From contig JAYWHX010000132.1 in NCBI GenBank assembly GCA_043777375.1, positions 47,784 to 111,783 of the forward strand: DNA of 64,000 nt, written 5' to 3'. The notes under the pieces are model-generated. The model ran no database searches. It saw only the letters and a program-made list of their open reading frames with translations, and was not told the DNA's origin. The DNA is from TH-plancto1 sp043777375. Lineage in GTDB: Bacteria > Planctomycetota > Planctomycetia > Planctomycetales > Planctomycetaceae. Made by a program: the position numbers and the translations under genes. Positions 19,141 to 27,945 of this stretch are shown piece by piece. Every line of letters begins with the position of its first letter. Positions within the stretch are counted from its first letter, which is position 1.

Positions 19141-20442
19141 TTAAATCAGCTCCGCAATCGGTTGCCGACGATCCAAGATGTATTGTGGTCGGCCCGCCGG
19201 GTCGATGAACTGATTCAGTTCCAAGTCGACGCCCAACTGGTGGTACACTGTGGCGAACACTTCTTGAACATGGACCGGACGATCATCCGCCCGCTCCCCC
19301 AGTCGATTTGTCGAGCCGATGACCTGGCCTGTTTTCAGGCCACCCCCAGCCATCCAGAAGAATGCCGCCTGCGGCCAGTGGTCACGTCCCGCAGTTCCGT
19401 TGATGCGGGGGGTGCGACCGAACTCACCCGACATCAGGATGATGGTGTTGTCGAGCAGCCCATGCTGCTCTAGATCTTCAATGAGCGCACTGAGCGCTCG
19501 ATCCAGAGCGGGGAGCTGCTTCCGCATCGAGTCAAAGTTTTTGCCATGGGTATCCCAACCCCCCCATGAAAGAGCCACGCTGCGGACTCCGGCTTGGACA
19601 AGTTTGCGGGCAAGCAGGAACCGCTCGTTGTCGCGGTTCTTCTTGATCCCGTACCGTTCAATCAACTCGGGAGATTCCTTGGACGCATCCAGTGCGGCGG
19701 CCACTTTTCCCGACGAAATGAGCGAGACCGCGCGCTGCTCGAGGCTGTCGAGTGCCTCCATCATTCCCGTCGAGTCGCTCTCCGCGCGGAACCGGTCGAA
19801 GCCCGCCAGCAGATCGTTGCGTTCCGCGAATCGTGCCTCAGTGATTTTTTGGTTTCGCGAGAGGTTTTGCCGTGCTGCTCCATCGGGGCGAAACGGCATA
19901 TGCACCGGCCCCAGAAAGCCGGATTTCCCCCACTTGTTCAAATCGACTGCCGTGGGAGCCGTGCCATGTTCGGTTGTTAAAGCTGGACCATACAGCTTCG
20001 AGAGGACTGCTCCGACTCCTGGTCGACCGCCAAGACTCTTGAGGTCGCGTTCCGACCAGCCCGAGTCGGATTGCCGGGGATCATGTTCGTTGTTCATGCC
20101 GGTGATTGATCGCACCAGGACAGTCTTATCGGCGATCGACGCGAGCATGGGGAGCAATTCGCAGATCTCCATCCCCGCGACCTTGGTCGCGATGGGAGAG
20201 AATTCGCCACGGAACTCTTTCGGAGCCAGCGGCTTCAAGTCGAATGTATCCATGTGGGTCGGCCCACCGGGAAGATAGATATTGATGATTGAGCGACCGG
20301 TTGCTTTGGCTCCAGCTGCGGCCTCGGCACGCAGCAGTCCTGGCAAGGACAATCCGGCAATCCCAGTGGCCCCCACCTTCAGAAAATCTCGTCGTGTCAC
20401 GCCATCGCAAAATTGGCGAGCTGTCCCTGTTAAACCAAACAT
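19141..20442 (-). CDS. DUF1501 domain protein (Tat-exported, sulfatase-like fold)
   Basis: About 433 residues from ATG 20442 (MFGLTGTARQF), with GGAG just upstream; an in-frame start at 20520 lacks support. The Tat signal TRRDFLKVGATGIAGLSLPG is clear. Characteristic DUF1501 blocks follow: SIINIYLPGGPTHMDTFDLK, NEHDPRQSDSGWSE, SWGGWDTHGKNFDSM, LMSGEFGRTPRINGTAGRDHWP and GAxxGSTN-like GQVIGSTNRLGE. These resemble the metal-binding core of the alkaline phosphatase/sulfatase superfamily. The usual DUF1549/DUF1553 partner gene is not adjacent here. Function in the family is not established; export to the periplasm is supported. Confidence 0.92.
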   Translation of the reverse strand: MFGLTGTARQFCDGVTRRDFLKVGATGIAGLSLPGLLRAEAAAGAKATGRSIINIYLPGGPTHMDTFDLKPLAPKEFRGEFSPIATKVAGMEICELLPMLASIADKTVLVRSITGMNNEHDPRQSDSGWSERDLKSLGGRPGVGAVLSKLYGPALTTEHGTAPTAVDLNKWGKSGFLGPVHMPFRPDGAARQNLSRNQKITEARFAERNDLLAGFDRFRAESDSTGMMEALDSLEQRAVSLISSGKVAAALDASKESPELIERYGIKKNRDNERFLLARKLVQAGVRSVALSWGGWDTHGKNFDSMRKQLPALDRALSALIEDLEQHGLLDNTIILMSGEFGRTPRINGTAGRDHWPQAAFFWMAGGGLKTGQVIGSTNRLGERADDRPVHVQEVFATVYHQLGVDLELNQFIDPAGRPQYILDRRQPIAELI

Positions 20443-20623
20443 GAGGAGACTCCACTGGGCACGTATTCGAGAGACGAAGACAAAATTAGAGCAATACGCG
20501 AAAGTCTGCCCTTCGTGCAATGCTACATCAAACAGGACAGAGATATCAACTCGAACTGATGCAACCGCAGCATTTCAAGTGGCACCAGAACACGAACATG
20601 CCATTGAAATCTGTGCGGATGCC

Positions 20624-21859
20624 TCAGAACGACAGGACCATTCGCAGGACAGCTGTCGCGGGGAGGGTGGTGTCGCCGAGTTTGGAAAGGTACTGGACTT
20701 CACGGGAGAAGACGTAGCCTCCTTCGAGTTGCCAGTTCAGGGCATTGGGCTGCTTGTGTTCGATTCCCAGCAGCAATTGAAAGTCGCGGTAGGTGGCGAC
20801 ATCTTCTGCTCCGCTGGCGCGTTCGACAGCCCATGACCCGCCGCCGAGTTCACCAGAGACGTACACCCAGCGCTCGCGCACTTCATCGTGCTGGTAGCGA
20901 TACGCCGCTCGGGGCTTCGGGAACATAATGTCATATTTGACATCGTCATTCGGGGTATAGACAAAGCCAGCTGCGGGGAGCACGACAATATCTTTTCGAC
21001 CGAGATAGACGAAGCCTCCGGCGAGTTGGAGTTCAGGGGACCAGCGATAAAAGAAGAGTCCGCGTCCCACCATGCGGATCGAGTTTTTGAACGCTTTTCC
21101 ATCAGTGAACAGGCTGGGAGAGGCGGCGACTTGAACCATCCAGCGATCGTTTAACGGAAGAAACACGGTTGTATCGAGAGAGAAATCATAGAGCTGGTCG
21201 GGGAGGTCAATGGTCGGTGAGCTGTCAAGAAAATGGAGCCCGACTCGAGGGGAAACGAAGACGAAAGGGTAGCGAGAGGGTTTGAATGTGCCCTTTAAGT
21301 CCAGACTGGTGATTCCCAGCCCCTTGTCACCAGTTGGCAATGTCTGAGCTTGAAAGGTGATCTTGTGGCATTGAATCCACGGCTGGTCTTCGAGTGCGGG
21401 CAGCCCTTCATCAGGACGAGCGACACTCGACTCTCGCCAATTGCCCTCTGTCTCCTGTGCGTCAGGATCCTGACCGGTGGGATCTTCGCCCTCGTAGGCC
21501 GAGTTGTCCAACGGGTATTGCACCGGAACAGTGTCGAGAAACCGGCGGTTGGAAAACCGCTCGGAAGCGTCCCAGGCACTTGAACCCAGATCGTCAGGTT
21601 GACTGGAATTGAACTCCGCAGAGCCGCTCGCACTGAGCTGCTCCTGCGAGGAAAACGATTCTGCCGAGTCCTCGACAGCTGCGGTTCTGGGGAAGAACAA
21701 ATAGTGCTGTTCTCCGTCGAGATCGGCGGGAGGTGCCGCTTCGATAGAAGGAATTTCGACGTCATCACCCCCGGAGTCCTGAGCGATTGCCCAGTCCGGC
21801 CCCAAGAATCCGACTCCCAGAAGGAGTAGAACGGCAGTGATAACGTTTGGATTCGCCAC
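20624..21859 (-). CDS. Outer-membrane beta-barrel protein (DUF6268-like)
   Basis: 411 residues if the GTG at 21859 is used, which puts a normal signal peptide at the N-terminus (ITAVLLLLGVGFLGPDWAIA). The open frame extends to a TTG at 22084, but that start would place the signal after ~75 hydrophilic residues and has no ribosome site. An acidic Ser-rich linker is followed by alternating beta-strand patterns (YPFVFVSPRVGLHFL, WMVQVAASPSLFTDG, WVYVSGELGGGSW, WQLEGGYVFSREVQYL), and the protein ends in an aromatic residue (VLRMVLSF) as outer-membrane barrels do. It is divergent from the propeller gene at 22102. Function unknown. Confidence 0.75.
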   Translation of the reverse strand: MANPNVITAVLLLLGVGFLGPDWAIAQDSGGDDVEIPSIEAAPPADLDGEQHYLFFPRTAAVEDSAESFSSQEQLSASGSAEFNSSQPDDLGSSAWDASERFSNRRFLDTVPVQYPLDNSAYEGEDPTGQDPDAQETEGNWRESSVARPDEGLPALEDQPWIQCHKITFQAQTLPTGDKGLGITSLDLKGTFKPSRYPFVFVSPRVGLHFLDSSPTIDLPDQLYDFSLDTTVFLPLNDRWMVQVAASPSLFTDGKAFKNSIRMVGRGLFFYRWSPELQLAGGFVYLGRKDIVVLPAAGFVYTPNDDVKYDIMFPKPRAAYRYQHDEVRERWVYVSGELGGGSWAVERASGAEDVATYRDFQLLLGIEHKQPNALNWQLEGGYVFSREVQYLSKLGDTTLPATAVLRMVLSF

Positions 21860-22101
21860 GAGTTGCGCCTGATTCTCTGGCTTCGTAGTGGAGTCGATCC
21901 CGGCGGGGCCGGGCTCCTTCTGCCCTCGGGATACCACTGAAAGAAACTCGGGGTCAAGAGGCGTATTCGAGGAATTATTCGGGATTTCGTCCGTCAAATC
22001 CTCTTGATAGTCCGTAGACCGGGGCGTAGTCTGACGGCTGTTCGCAAGCCCTTTATTCTGAAGGGCATTGGTAGCACGCTCCAATCAGGGAGGCCGAAAA
22101 C

Positions 22102-23880
22102 ATGTGGCCCATTCGCTGGACACGGAAATTCTCACTCGCTGTCGCCCTTCCGTTGGGGCTGTTGCCGTTTCTCTATTCAGTGAATGTTTTCGGAGAGGAA
22201 GAGGAAGCTGCGACTCCGGCAGTGCCCAGCGAGATTCAGAATGCGGTGTCTGAGGAAGTCCAAGACGCCCTTGATGCATTGAAGGATTCGGTCCCCCAAG
22301 GCGAGAAGAGCGACAAGCTCCAAATCGCCGCGACCCACAAGCAGGCCCGGTCAATTAACCTACTGCATGACGGGCAGCAGATCGAACTGCATACTTATTG
22401 CCTGGATGAGATGGGCGATCTGTGGGTGTGCGTCGGCAGCAGCGACGGCTATGTACAGCACTACTCGCCCGAGGGCGAACTGAAGGGCGAGATCAAGCTC
22501 AACTTTATCCCGACCGCCATCAACACAGCTCCGGGGCTCGATATCTTTGTCGCGGGCAATGGACAACTGGCTCGGCTGACTCGAAGCGGTGAGATCAAGC
22601 TGCAGTCGAATGCTCCGAATGTCCCCAATGCAGAAGAGTTCCGCAAACAAGCCGCCGCAGAAGCCGCAGTGGAATCGGAGACAATGCGGAAGCTGGTGGG
22701 GACCAACATTGCGCGTGTCGAAAAGACGATTGAAAAGATCGAAGGCCAAATCAAAGCACTGACGGACAAGAGCGAAGAGGTTCCCAAATCTCTCCAAACT
22801 CGGCTCAGCCTTTATCAGCGTCAGCTCAAATCGCTGCACACCCGACTAGAAAAAGTTGTCGACGTCGAGGTCAGTGATTCCGATATCCAGCAGATGATGG
22901 CCTCGCGCCTGCGAGTCACGGCGCTGGCCGTCACGGGGCAGGATGTCTTCGTGTGCGTGACTGGCAACGGCTACGAAGTCTGGCGTTCCAATCACGAGTT
23001 TCAGGAACCAACCAAGGTGCTTGACCGCCTGTCCGGCTGCTGTGGGCAGATGGACATTCAGGCCAGTGGAGATCAGCTGCTGGTGGCGGCGAATACTCGG
23101 TTTCAAGTCGCGATTCATGACCGCGATGGCGTTCCGGTCTCCTCGTTCGGCAAGCGAGATCGCGAAGCTGTGGACGGGTTTGGCAGCTGTTGCAACCCGA
23201 TGAATATCCGCTGCTGCTCGAATGGAGATGTGTTGTGCGCCGAATCGAGCATTGGGAACATCAAGCGATTTAATGCCGCTGGGGAACTTGTTGGCCTGAT
23301 TGGGAAAGCGAAGATTGGCGTCGGCTGTAAGCATGTGGCAGTGGCGCATGACGAGACCCGCGATCGGTACTACATGATGAACGTTGATAAGGGGAACATC
23401 GCGGTGTTGGTGCCGCTGGCGGAAGCCCCCGAATACACCGAAGAGGAACTGGCCTCGAAGGTCGCGATGGAAGGGTTGGGACAAAAGATCGTTGGGGAAT
23501 GGTCGATCGCTCAGGCTCCTCGCAAGAAGAACCGGACCGACGAGGAGAAGATCAAGGCCCTGACTCAACCCGATAGCCCATTCCAGCAGATCACCTTCAA
23601 CCACGGAGGCAAGTTGACTGTTCAGGGCGGGATGCTGGGGCAGTACAGCAATGATCTCTCATGGGTGCCTGTTCGCCAGGATGGACAGGAACTGGTCGTC
23701 AGCATTCAGATGAGCGGAGCCGACTGGTTGGAGTTTCAGTTCCAGTTCTCCGGGGCCGATGAAGTGCAGGTCAAGTCCCAGTCGTTTCCCGAGTTGAAAG
23801 CGACTCGTGGCAGCCAGGATACGGAAGAGACAACCGAGGAACCGAAGACGAGTGACAAGAGTGAAGACAAAACTCGATAG
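22102..23880 (+). CDS. Secreted Cys-rich NHL-like propeller protein with coiled coil
   Basis: 592 residues, strong ribosome site (GGGAGG). The signal peptide is LAVALPLGLLPFLYSVNVFG. Propeller blades are visible (LDEMGDLWVCVGSSDGYVQH, NGDVLCAESSIGNIKRF), with an inserted coiled coil around residues 180-260 (VEKTIEKIEGQIKALTD). Two Cys-dense loops stand out: LSGCCGQMDI and GSCCNPMNIRCCSNGD. The C-terminal ~110 residues form a lipocalin-like beta region (IVGEWSIAQ, LTVQGGMLGQYSNDLSW) and an acidic Thr/Glu tail. The cysteines could bind metal or form disulfides. It is followed by a Cys-rich PhnD-like protein and a PQQ-like propeller, probably one operon. No established function. Confidence 0.8.
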   Translation: MWPIRWTRKFSLAVALPLGLLPFLYSVNVFGEEEEAATPAVPSEIQNAVSEEVQDALDALKDSVPQGEKSDKLQIAATHKQARSINLLHDGQQIELHTYCLDEMGDLWVCVGSSDGYVQHYSPEGELKGEIKLNFIPTAINTAPGLDIFVAGNGQLARLTRSGEIKLQSNAPNVPNAEEFRKQAAAEAAVESETMRKLVGTNIARVEKTIEKIEGQIKALTDKSEEVPKSLQTRLSLYQRQLKSLHTRLEKVVDVEVSDSDIQQMMASRLRVTALAVTGQDVFVCVTGNGYEVWRSNHEFQEPTKVLDRLSGCCGQMDIQASGDQLLVAANTRFQVAIHDRDGVPVSSFGKRDREAVDGFGSCCNPMNIRCCSNGDVLCAESSIGNIKRFNAAGELVGLIGKAKIGVGCKHVAVAHDETRDRYYMMNVDKGNIAVLVPLAEAPEYTEEELASKVAMEGLGQKIVGEWSIAQAPRKKNRTDEEKIKALTQPDSPFQQITFNHGGKLTVQGGMLGQYSNDLSWVPVRQDGQELVVSIQMSGADWLEFQFQFSGADEVQVKSQSFPELKATRGSQDTEETTEEPKTSDKSEDKTR

Positions 23881-23934
23881 CGCGTGCTCAATCGCTGGCT
23901 TCAAGCACCGTCCACTCGACATTCGGAATTCACC

Positions 23935-24810
23935 ATGCGTACCACTTTCGGCATACTTCTCATCGGCCTTCTGTCTCTGACTGTCTCCGCTCAGGCTGAA
24001 GACCGCACGCTGCATGTTGTGGTGATGGACCCTCTGTCGGCTCCGCTCTCTTGCGACTGCGTGAAGGGTTATGCGCAACGGAAGTACGAGAAGCTCGGTG
24101 AGTATCTCGCCAAGACGCTCGAACGCCCCGTGAAGGTGACCTGGTCCGAATCGTTGGTGAAGGCCGTCACAGAAACGGGCGGCTCAGCCCATCTGGTGAT
24201 CGGCAAGCACTCGGTCGTCTTGCATGATGCGGCGAAGCTGAAACGCAATTGGCACCCGATTGCAGCCCTCTCGGGTGCCGACGGAGAGACCACTCAATCG
24301 GGGTTGCTTGTCGTCCGTTCAGCTGACCCCGCGCAGGCCGTGGGCGACCTCGCGGGGTATCGTGTGTTCTTCGGTCCCGAAGATTGCGATGAGAAATGCG
24401 CGGTGATTGTCGACCTGCTCCAGTCGCACAAGCTCCCGGTCCCGCAGGAGAAAGAAACTTACCCATCGTGTAGTAACGCCGCCGCTAAGCTCATGGAGTT
24501 GAAGGCGGGTGAGAAAGCCGTTGCTGTGATTTCCAGCTACGCTGAACTGCTGCTGGAGGGCTGTGGGACAATCAAGAAGGGGGACTTGCGAGTGGTGGCA
24601 CGCTCGAAGCCAGTTCCGTTCATCACTGCCTTCGCCGACGCAGCGCTGTCGACCGCTGAGCAGGACTCTATCCAGACAGCACTCCTGGCTGTGGCCGAGA
24701 ATGTCGAGTTGTTGGAAGCTCTGGAGACCGAGGCGGGTTTCGTGCCGTTCGAGCCGATCAATCCAGCAGCAGCTGTGATCTCTGACGAGACGACCTCGAA
24801 AAAAAAGTAA
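23935..24810 (+). CDS. PhnD-like periplasmic substrate-binding protein, Cys-rich
   Basis: About 291 residues from ATG 23935, whose signal peptide (FGILLIGLLSLTVSAQAE) is immediate; a GTG at 23884 would add 17 residues before it. The fold matches PhnD/phosphonate-type binding proteins (LHVVVMDPLSAPLSCDC, KYEKLGEYLAKTLERPVKV, SGLLVVRSADPAQAVGDLAGY, AVAVISSYAELLLEGCG). Unusual cysteines occur: SCDC near the ligand-entry loop, EDCDEKC, and YPSCSN. No ABC permease or ATPase is nearby, so it may sense or carry a ligand rather than serve an importer. It starts 55 bases after the Cys-rich propeller gene. Ligand unknown. Confidence 0.8.
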   Translation: MRTTFGILLIGLLSLTVSAQAEDRTLHVVVMDPLSAPLSCDCVKGYAQRKYEKLGEYLAKTLERPVKVTWSESLVKAVTETGGSAHLVIGKHSVVLHDAAKLKRNWHPIAALSGADGETTQSGLLVVRSADPAQAVGDLAGYRVFFGPEDCDEKCAVIVDLLQSHKLPVPQEKETYPSCSNAAAKLMELKAGEKAVAVISSYAELLLEGCGTIKKGDLRVVARSKPVPFITAFADAALSTAEQDSIQTALLAVAENVELLEALETEAGFVPFEPINPAAAVISDETTSKKK

Positions 24811-24831
24811 GTGAGTCCGACGCTCCCGGTT

Positions 24832-24851
24832 GCGTGGGTTTGAGCCCACGC
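24832..24851. repeat. Palindromic repeat at the start of the PQQ-like gene
   Basis: A perfect 7-base-pair stem (GCGTGGG with CCCACGC) with a 6-base loop covers the GTG start of the propeller gene. A weaker relative (ATGGGCTTTAACCCAT) is at 63930-63945. It could hide the start codon in the mRNA or simply be repeat debris. Confidence 0.6.
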
Positions 24852-26096
24852 GAGAGAGTGGTCGATGAGCAAGTGCGGGCTCAAGCCGACACGACGGTGG
24901 GCAACTCCGACTGGCCCGGTTGGCGGGGAGCGAATCGCGACGGCGTCCTGAAATGGCTGCCGAGTCAACTTCCTGAAACAGCGACTCCTGTTTGGACAGC
25001 TCGTCTTCCGAGTCTGGGACACGGGGGCGTGGCGGTCGCCGAAGGGGTGTGCGTCGTTGGATCGCGTGACCTCGCCGATACGGAAGATCTGTTCGAGGGC
25101 TTCGACGCCGAGACGGGTGAGCGACTCTGGCGACAGGGTTACCCTGCTCCCGGGACGCTCGATTATGGCAACTCGCCCCGCGCCACTCCGTTGATTCATG
25201 CAGGCGTGGTGCATGCAGGCGTGGTGTACGTGCAGGGAGCTCTCGGCCACCTGTCTGCTCTGGATCTGGCGACTGGCGATGTGTTGTGGGAACGTGACTT
25301 GGCCAGCGACTATGACACACCTCAGCTGGAATGGGGGATTGCTGGGACTCCGCTGCTTGTTCAAGACACGCTGGTCGTGCAACCGGGTGGCCGCAAGGCG
25401 TGCCTGGTGGGCCTCGATCCGGCGACCGGAGAGGAGCGATGGCAGAGTCCCGGCGGCAAGCCAAGTCATTCCTCCTTTGTTCAGTGGAGGCGAGGAGAGC
25501 GTGATCTCGTGGTCGGTTTTGATGCGAAGAATCTGGGAGCCTGGGACATTCTGACCGGAGAAAAAGTCTGGTCGATCTCGCCCGAATACACGGGCGATTT
25601 CAATGTGCCGACCCCCGTGATCCTCGGTGACCAGATCTTTGTGGCCACAGAGAATAATGGTGCCCGGTTGTATGAATTCAACACTGAGGGAACTCCGTCG
25701 TCTCTCTCTGACAACAGCCGCGTCGAAGACTTCGCTCCTGATTCGCACACGCCCGTCGCGATCGGAAACCGAATCTATGGTGTGCATCATGGACTGCATT
25801 GTTTCGAAGCAACGCCTGGGCCACGGCTGAAATCACTCTGGGAGCATTCTGATCCACGGCTCAATGAGTACGCCTCGATCGTCGGTGTGGGTCAGCGTCT
25901 GCTGGTCCTGACTCAGGCCTGCGAGCTGATCTTGTGGGAGGACACCGGGGAGTCGGTCCAGGAGCTCGGCCACTTAGATCTGAAGACCGACAGCTCCGAA
26001 ACCCTCTCGGCACCGGCATTCGTGGGGACACGCTGTTATGCCCGCATCGGCAAGGAGCTGCTGTGCATCGAACTGAGCGAAACAGCCGTAGAGTAG
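24834..26096 (+). CDS. PQQ-like beta-propeller repeat protein without a signal peptide
   Basis: 420 residues from a GTG at 24834. The domain begins with DWPGWRGANRDGVL, the standard opening of planctomycete outer-membrane PQQ-like propellers. Several blades follow (FDAETGERLWRQG, LDLATGDVLWERDL, LDPATGEERWQSPGG, WDILTGEKVWSISPE). Family members usually carry a signal peptide before this point; here the first ~24 codons are hydrophilic, and the start lies inside a palindromic repeat (24832-24851). The original 5' end may have been lost or overwritten. Third gene of the run with the Cys-rich propeller and PhnD-like protein. No pyrroloquinoline-quinone dehydrogenase activity is implied. Confidence 0.8.
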   Translation: MGLSPRERVVDEQVRAQADTTVGNSDWPGWRGANRDGVLKWLPSQLPETATPVWTARLPSLGHGGVAVAEGVCVVGSRDLADTEDLFEGFDAETGERLWRQGYPAPGTLDYGNSPRATPLIHAGVVHAGVVYVQGALGHLSALDLATGDVLWERDLASDYDTPQLEWGIAGTPLLVQDTLVVQPGGRKACLVGLDPATGEERWQSPGGKPSHSSFVQWRRGERDLVVGFDAKNLGAWDILTGEKVWSISPEYTGDFNVPTPVILGDQIFVATENNGARLYEFNTEGTPSSLSDNSRVEDFAPDSHTPVAIGNRIYGVHHGLHCFEATPGPRLKSLWEHSDPRLNEYASIVGVGQRLLVLTQACELILWEDTGESVQELGHLDLKTDSSETLSAPAFVGTRCYARIGKELLCIELSETAVE

Positions 26097-26370
26097 TGCA
26101 TTTTGTGAACGACATTGGGGCTCCATCGTCGAGAAGGCTCACGTTGTGGCGCGGAACCTTTCTCGAATTCTCTGCGTCCTCCGCGCCTCTGCGTGACACC
26201 TTTTCTTTTACCGTCTGAGGCAATCGTGAGTCAGCGAGCGTCACACCGAGGGTCCTCTGTTCTGCCAGCAGGCTTCGAGGTCGCTGGTTGCTCAGTACAC
26301 CACGAGCACAGACTGTGTCACAATCGCTTATACGCCACGACATTCCCCTCTCTGGTTCTGACGGATCACG

Positions 26371-27708
26371 ATGCGACCTCAGCCGCGAAGACACCAATCC
26401 GAGTCGACGCAGGATCGCAGTCGTCCCTGTGGTCTTCCACATGACCGCAGGAGCAGTCATGTCGCCCGGATGCTGTGGTTGGGACTGTTCTGCACTTCGC
26501 TGGTCTGTGCCGATGATCTTCCGGCCCTGCCACGAGCAGAACTATGGACCACAACTGGTGAGCGAATCTCAGGCACACTGCTCTCACTGGCTGATCAGCA
26601 GTTGAATCTTCAGGTCGCCGAGCAAGTGCGGCCAATCCCCTTTGATTCGGTCTGGCAGATCGCGTTCATGCCGCTGACCAGCCGACCGCTGCGGCCGCGA
26701 TTCTGGCTGCACCTGACCAACGGGGACCGCGTGGGGGTTACCTCTGTGGCGCTGAATGAGGAGGAAGTCGAATTCCAAATCCCAGCTGTGGAAGATTCTC
26801 GAAAGCTCGGCGTCGAGTTCATCACGGGGATCCAACCCTTGCGACCGGGGACCAGTTGGAGGACGGACGAATCGGACTGGGCCCAAGTGAACGGTCTCTC
26901 GGAAAAAACGGATCTCGTGGCACTGCGGAATGGGGATCTCCAGACCGGAGAACTCAGCGAACTCAGCTCGCAATCGCTCCAATTATCCGAAACGTTGGGG
27001 AGACAGGATCTGGCGTGGGACGCCGTGACCGCGCTGCGGATGAATCCCCAGCTGGCCGAGATCCCTCTGTGGCCAAAAACGGGCTGGCTTGTGCTCTTGG
27101 CGGATGAATCGTGGCTCACAGCGACGGCGATTGAAGTCGAGGGCGATCATCGTCTGAAGCTGATGACCATCCACAACATCGAGGTCCGTCTTCCTCTCGA
27201 GATGATTCGAGGGATCACCCACTGGGGAGCTGGGGCAGCCCCACTGTCTCGCATTCTCCCTGCCACGCAAACGCATGTGCCACTGTTGGGGCCATTGCTG
27301 GAAATCACCCGGGACCGAAACGTGCGAGGGTTGCCAATGCGGAGTCCACCCACCTTCGGCACGGAGTCAGATTCTGCAGGCGGCATGCCGGTTCTATGCC
27401 CGCAAGGATGGGGGCTGACGAGTGGGATGACCGTCCGCTGGAATCTGAATGGCAAGTACCTGCGGTTCCAATGCGGGTTTGGGCTGGACGCGACCGCGTG
27501 TGCCGATGGGGATGCCACAGTGGCGATTCGAGTGGACGATCGCCCACAGAAGGAGATCAGCCTCCGAGCGGGGAAGCCGGTTCATCGGGAGACTTCAATC
27601 GACCTCACGGGAGCCCAGACTCTGACCATCGAAACGGGATATGGCCAGCAGGCCGATGTTTGCGATTGGATAGACTTGTACGTGCCGATCTTGGTTCCTG
27701 CGCCTTAG
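26371..27708 (+). CDS. Secreted NPCBM-domain protein (putative carbohydrate-binding)
   Basis: Up to 445 residues from ATG 26371. An internal ATG at 26470 directly precedes the signal-like segment LWLGLFCTSLVCADD, and may be the true start. The middle part repeats a short beta motif (TTTGERISGTLLSLADQQLNL, LTNGDRVGVTSVAL, LRNGDLQTGELSEL), like the SH3-type repeats found in planctomycete secreted proteins. The last ~140 residues match an NPCBM/jelly-roll carbohydrate-binding module (LRFQCGFGLDATAC, ATVAIRVDDRP, GAQTLTIETGYGQQADVCDWIDLYVP). It probably binds polysaccharide outside the cytoplasm. The preceding gap 26097-26370 holds only half-site repeat debris (TCTGCGTCCTCCGCG). Confidence 0.8.
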   Translation: MRPQPRRHQSESTQDRSRPCGLPHDRRSSHVARMLWLGLFCTSLVCADDLPALPRAELWTTTGERISGTLLSLADQQLNLQVAEQVRPIPFDSVWQIAFMPLTSRPLRPRFWLHLTNGDRVGVTSVALNEEEVEFQIPAVEDSRKLGVEFITGIQPLRPGTSWRTDESDWAQVNGLSEKTDLVALRNGDLQTGELSELSSQSLQLSETLGRQDLAWDAVTALRMNPQLAEIPLWPKTGWLVLLADESWLTATAIEVEGDHRLKLMTIHNIEVRLPLEMIRGITHWGAGAAPLSRILPATQTHVPLLGPLLEITRDRNVRGLPMRSPPTFGTESDSAGGMPVLCPQGWGLTSGMTVRWNLNGKYLRFQCGFGLDATACADGDATVAIRVDDRPQKEISLRAGKPVHRETSIDLTGAQTLTIETGYGQQADVCDWIDLYVPILVPAP

Positions 27709-27945
27709 GGGCTTGGTCTTCAGGCGTTTCCGAATTGGAACAAATGAGAATAGAACAGAAGGTCGCAAAGGACGCCCAGGGGGGCGATTCAACGCGTGTG
27801 TGCGACCGATACGCTACAGTGCCTGAAGCTGACTCAGATTCTGTTCCTCAGCCCGGGTCGTGGGGGCAGGAGTCTTTGCGGTACACGGTTGCTCCTCGCT
27901 AGAGATCTGATCACTGGCCCACCAAAGATGACCGAAGTCTGCGGC

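Noticed and set aside
21860..22084. N-terminal extension of the outer-membrane protein from TTG 22084
   Set aside because: No ribosome site, and it would bury the signal peptide behind ~75 hydrophilic residues; GTG 21859 fits better.
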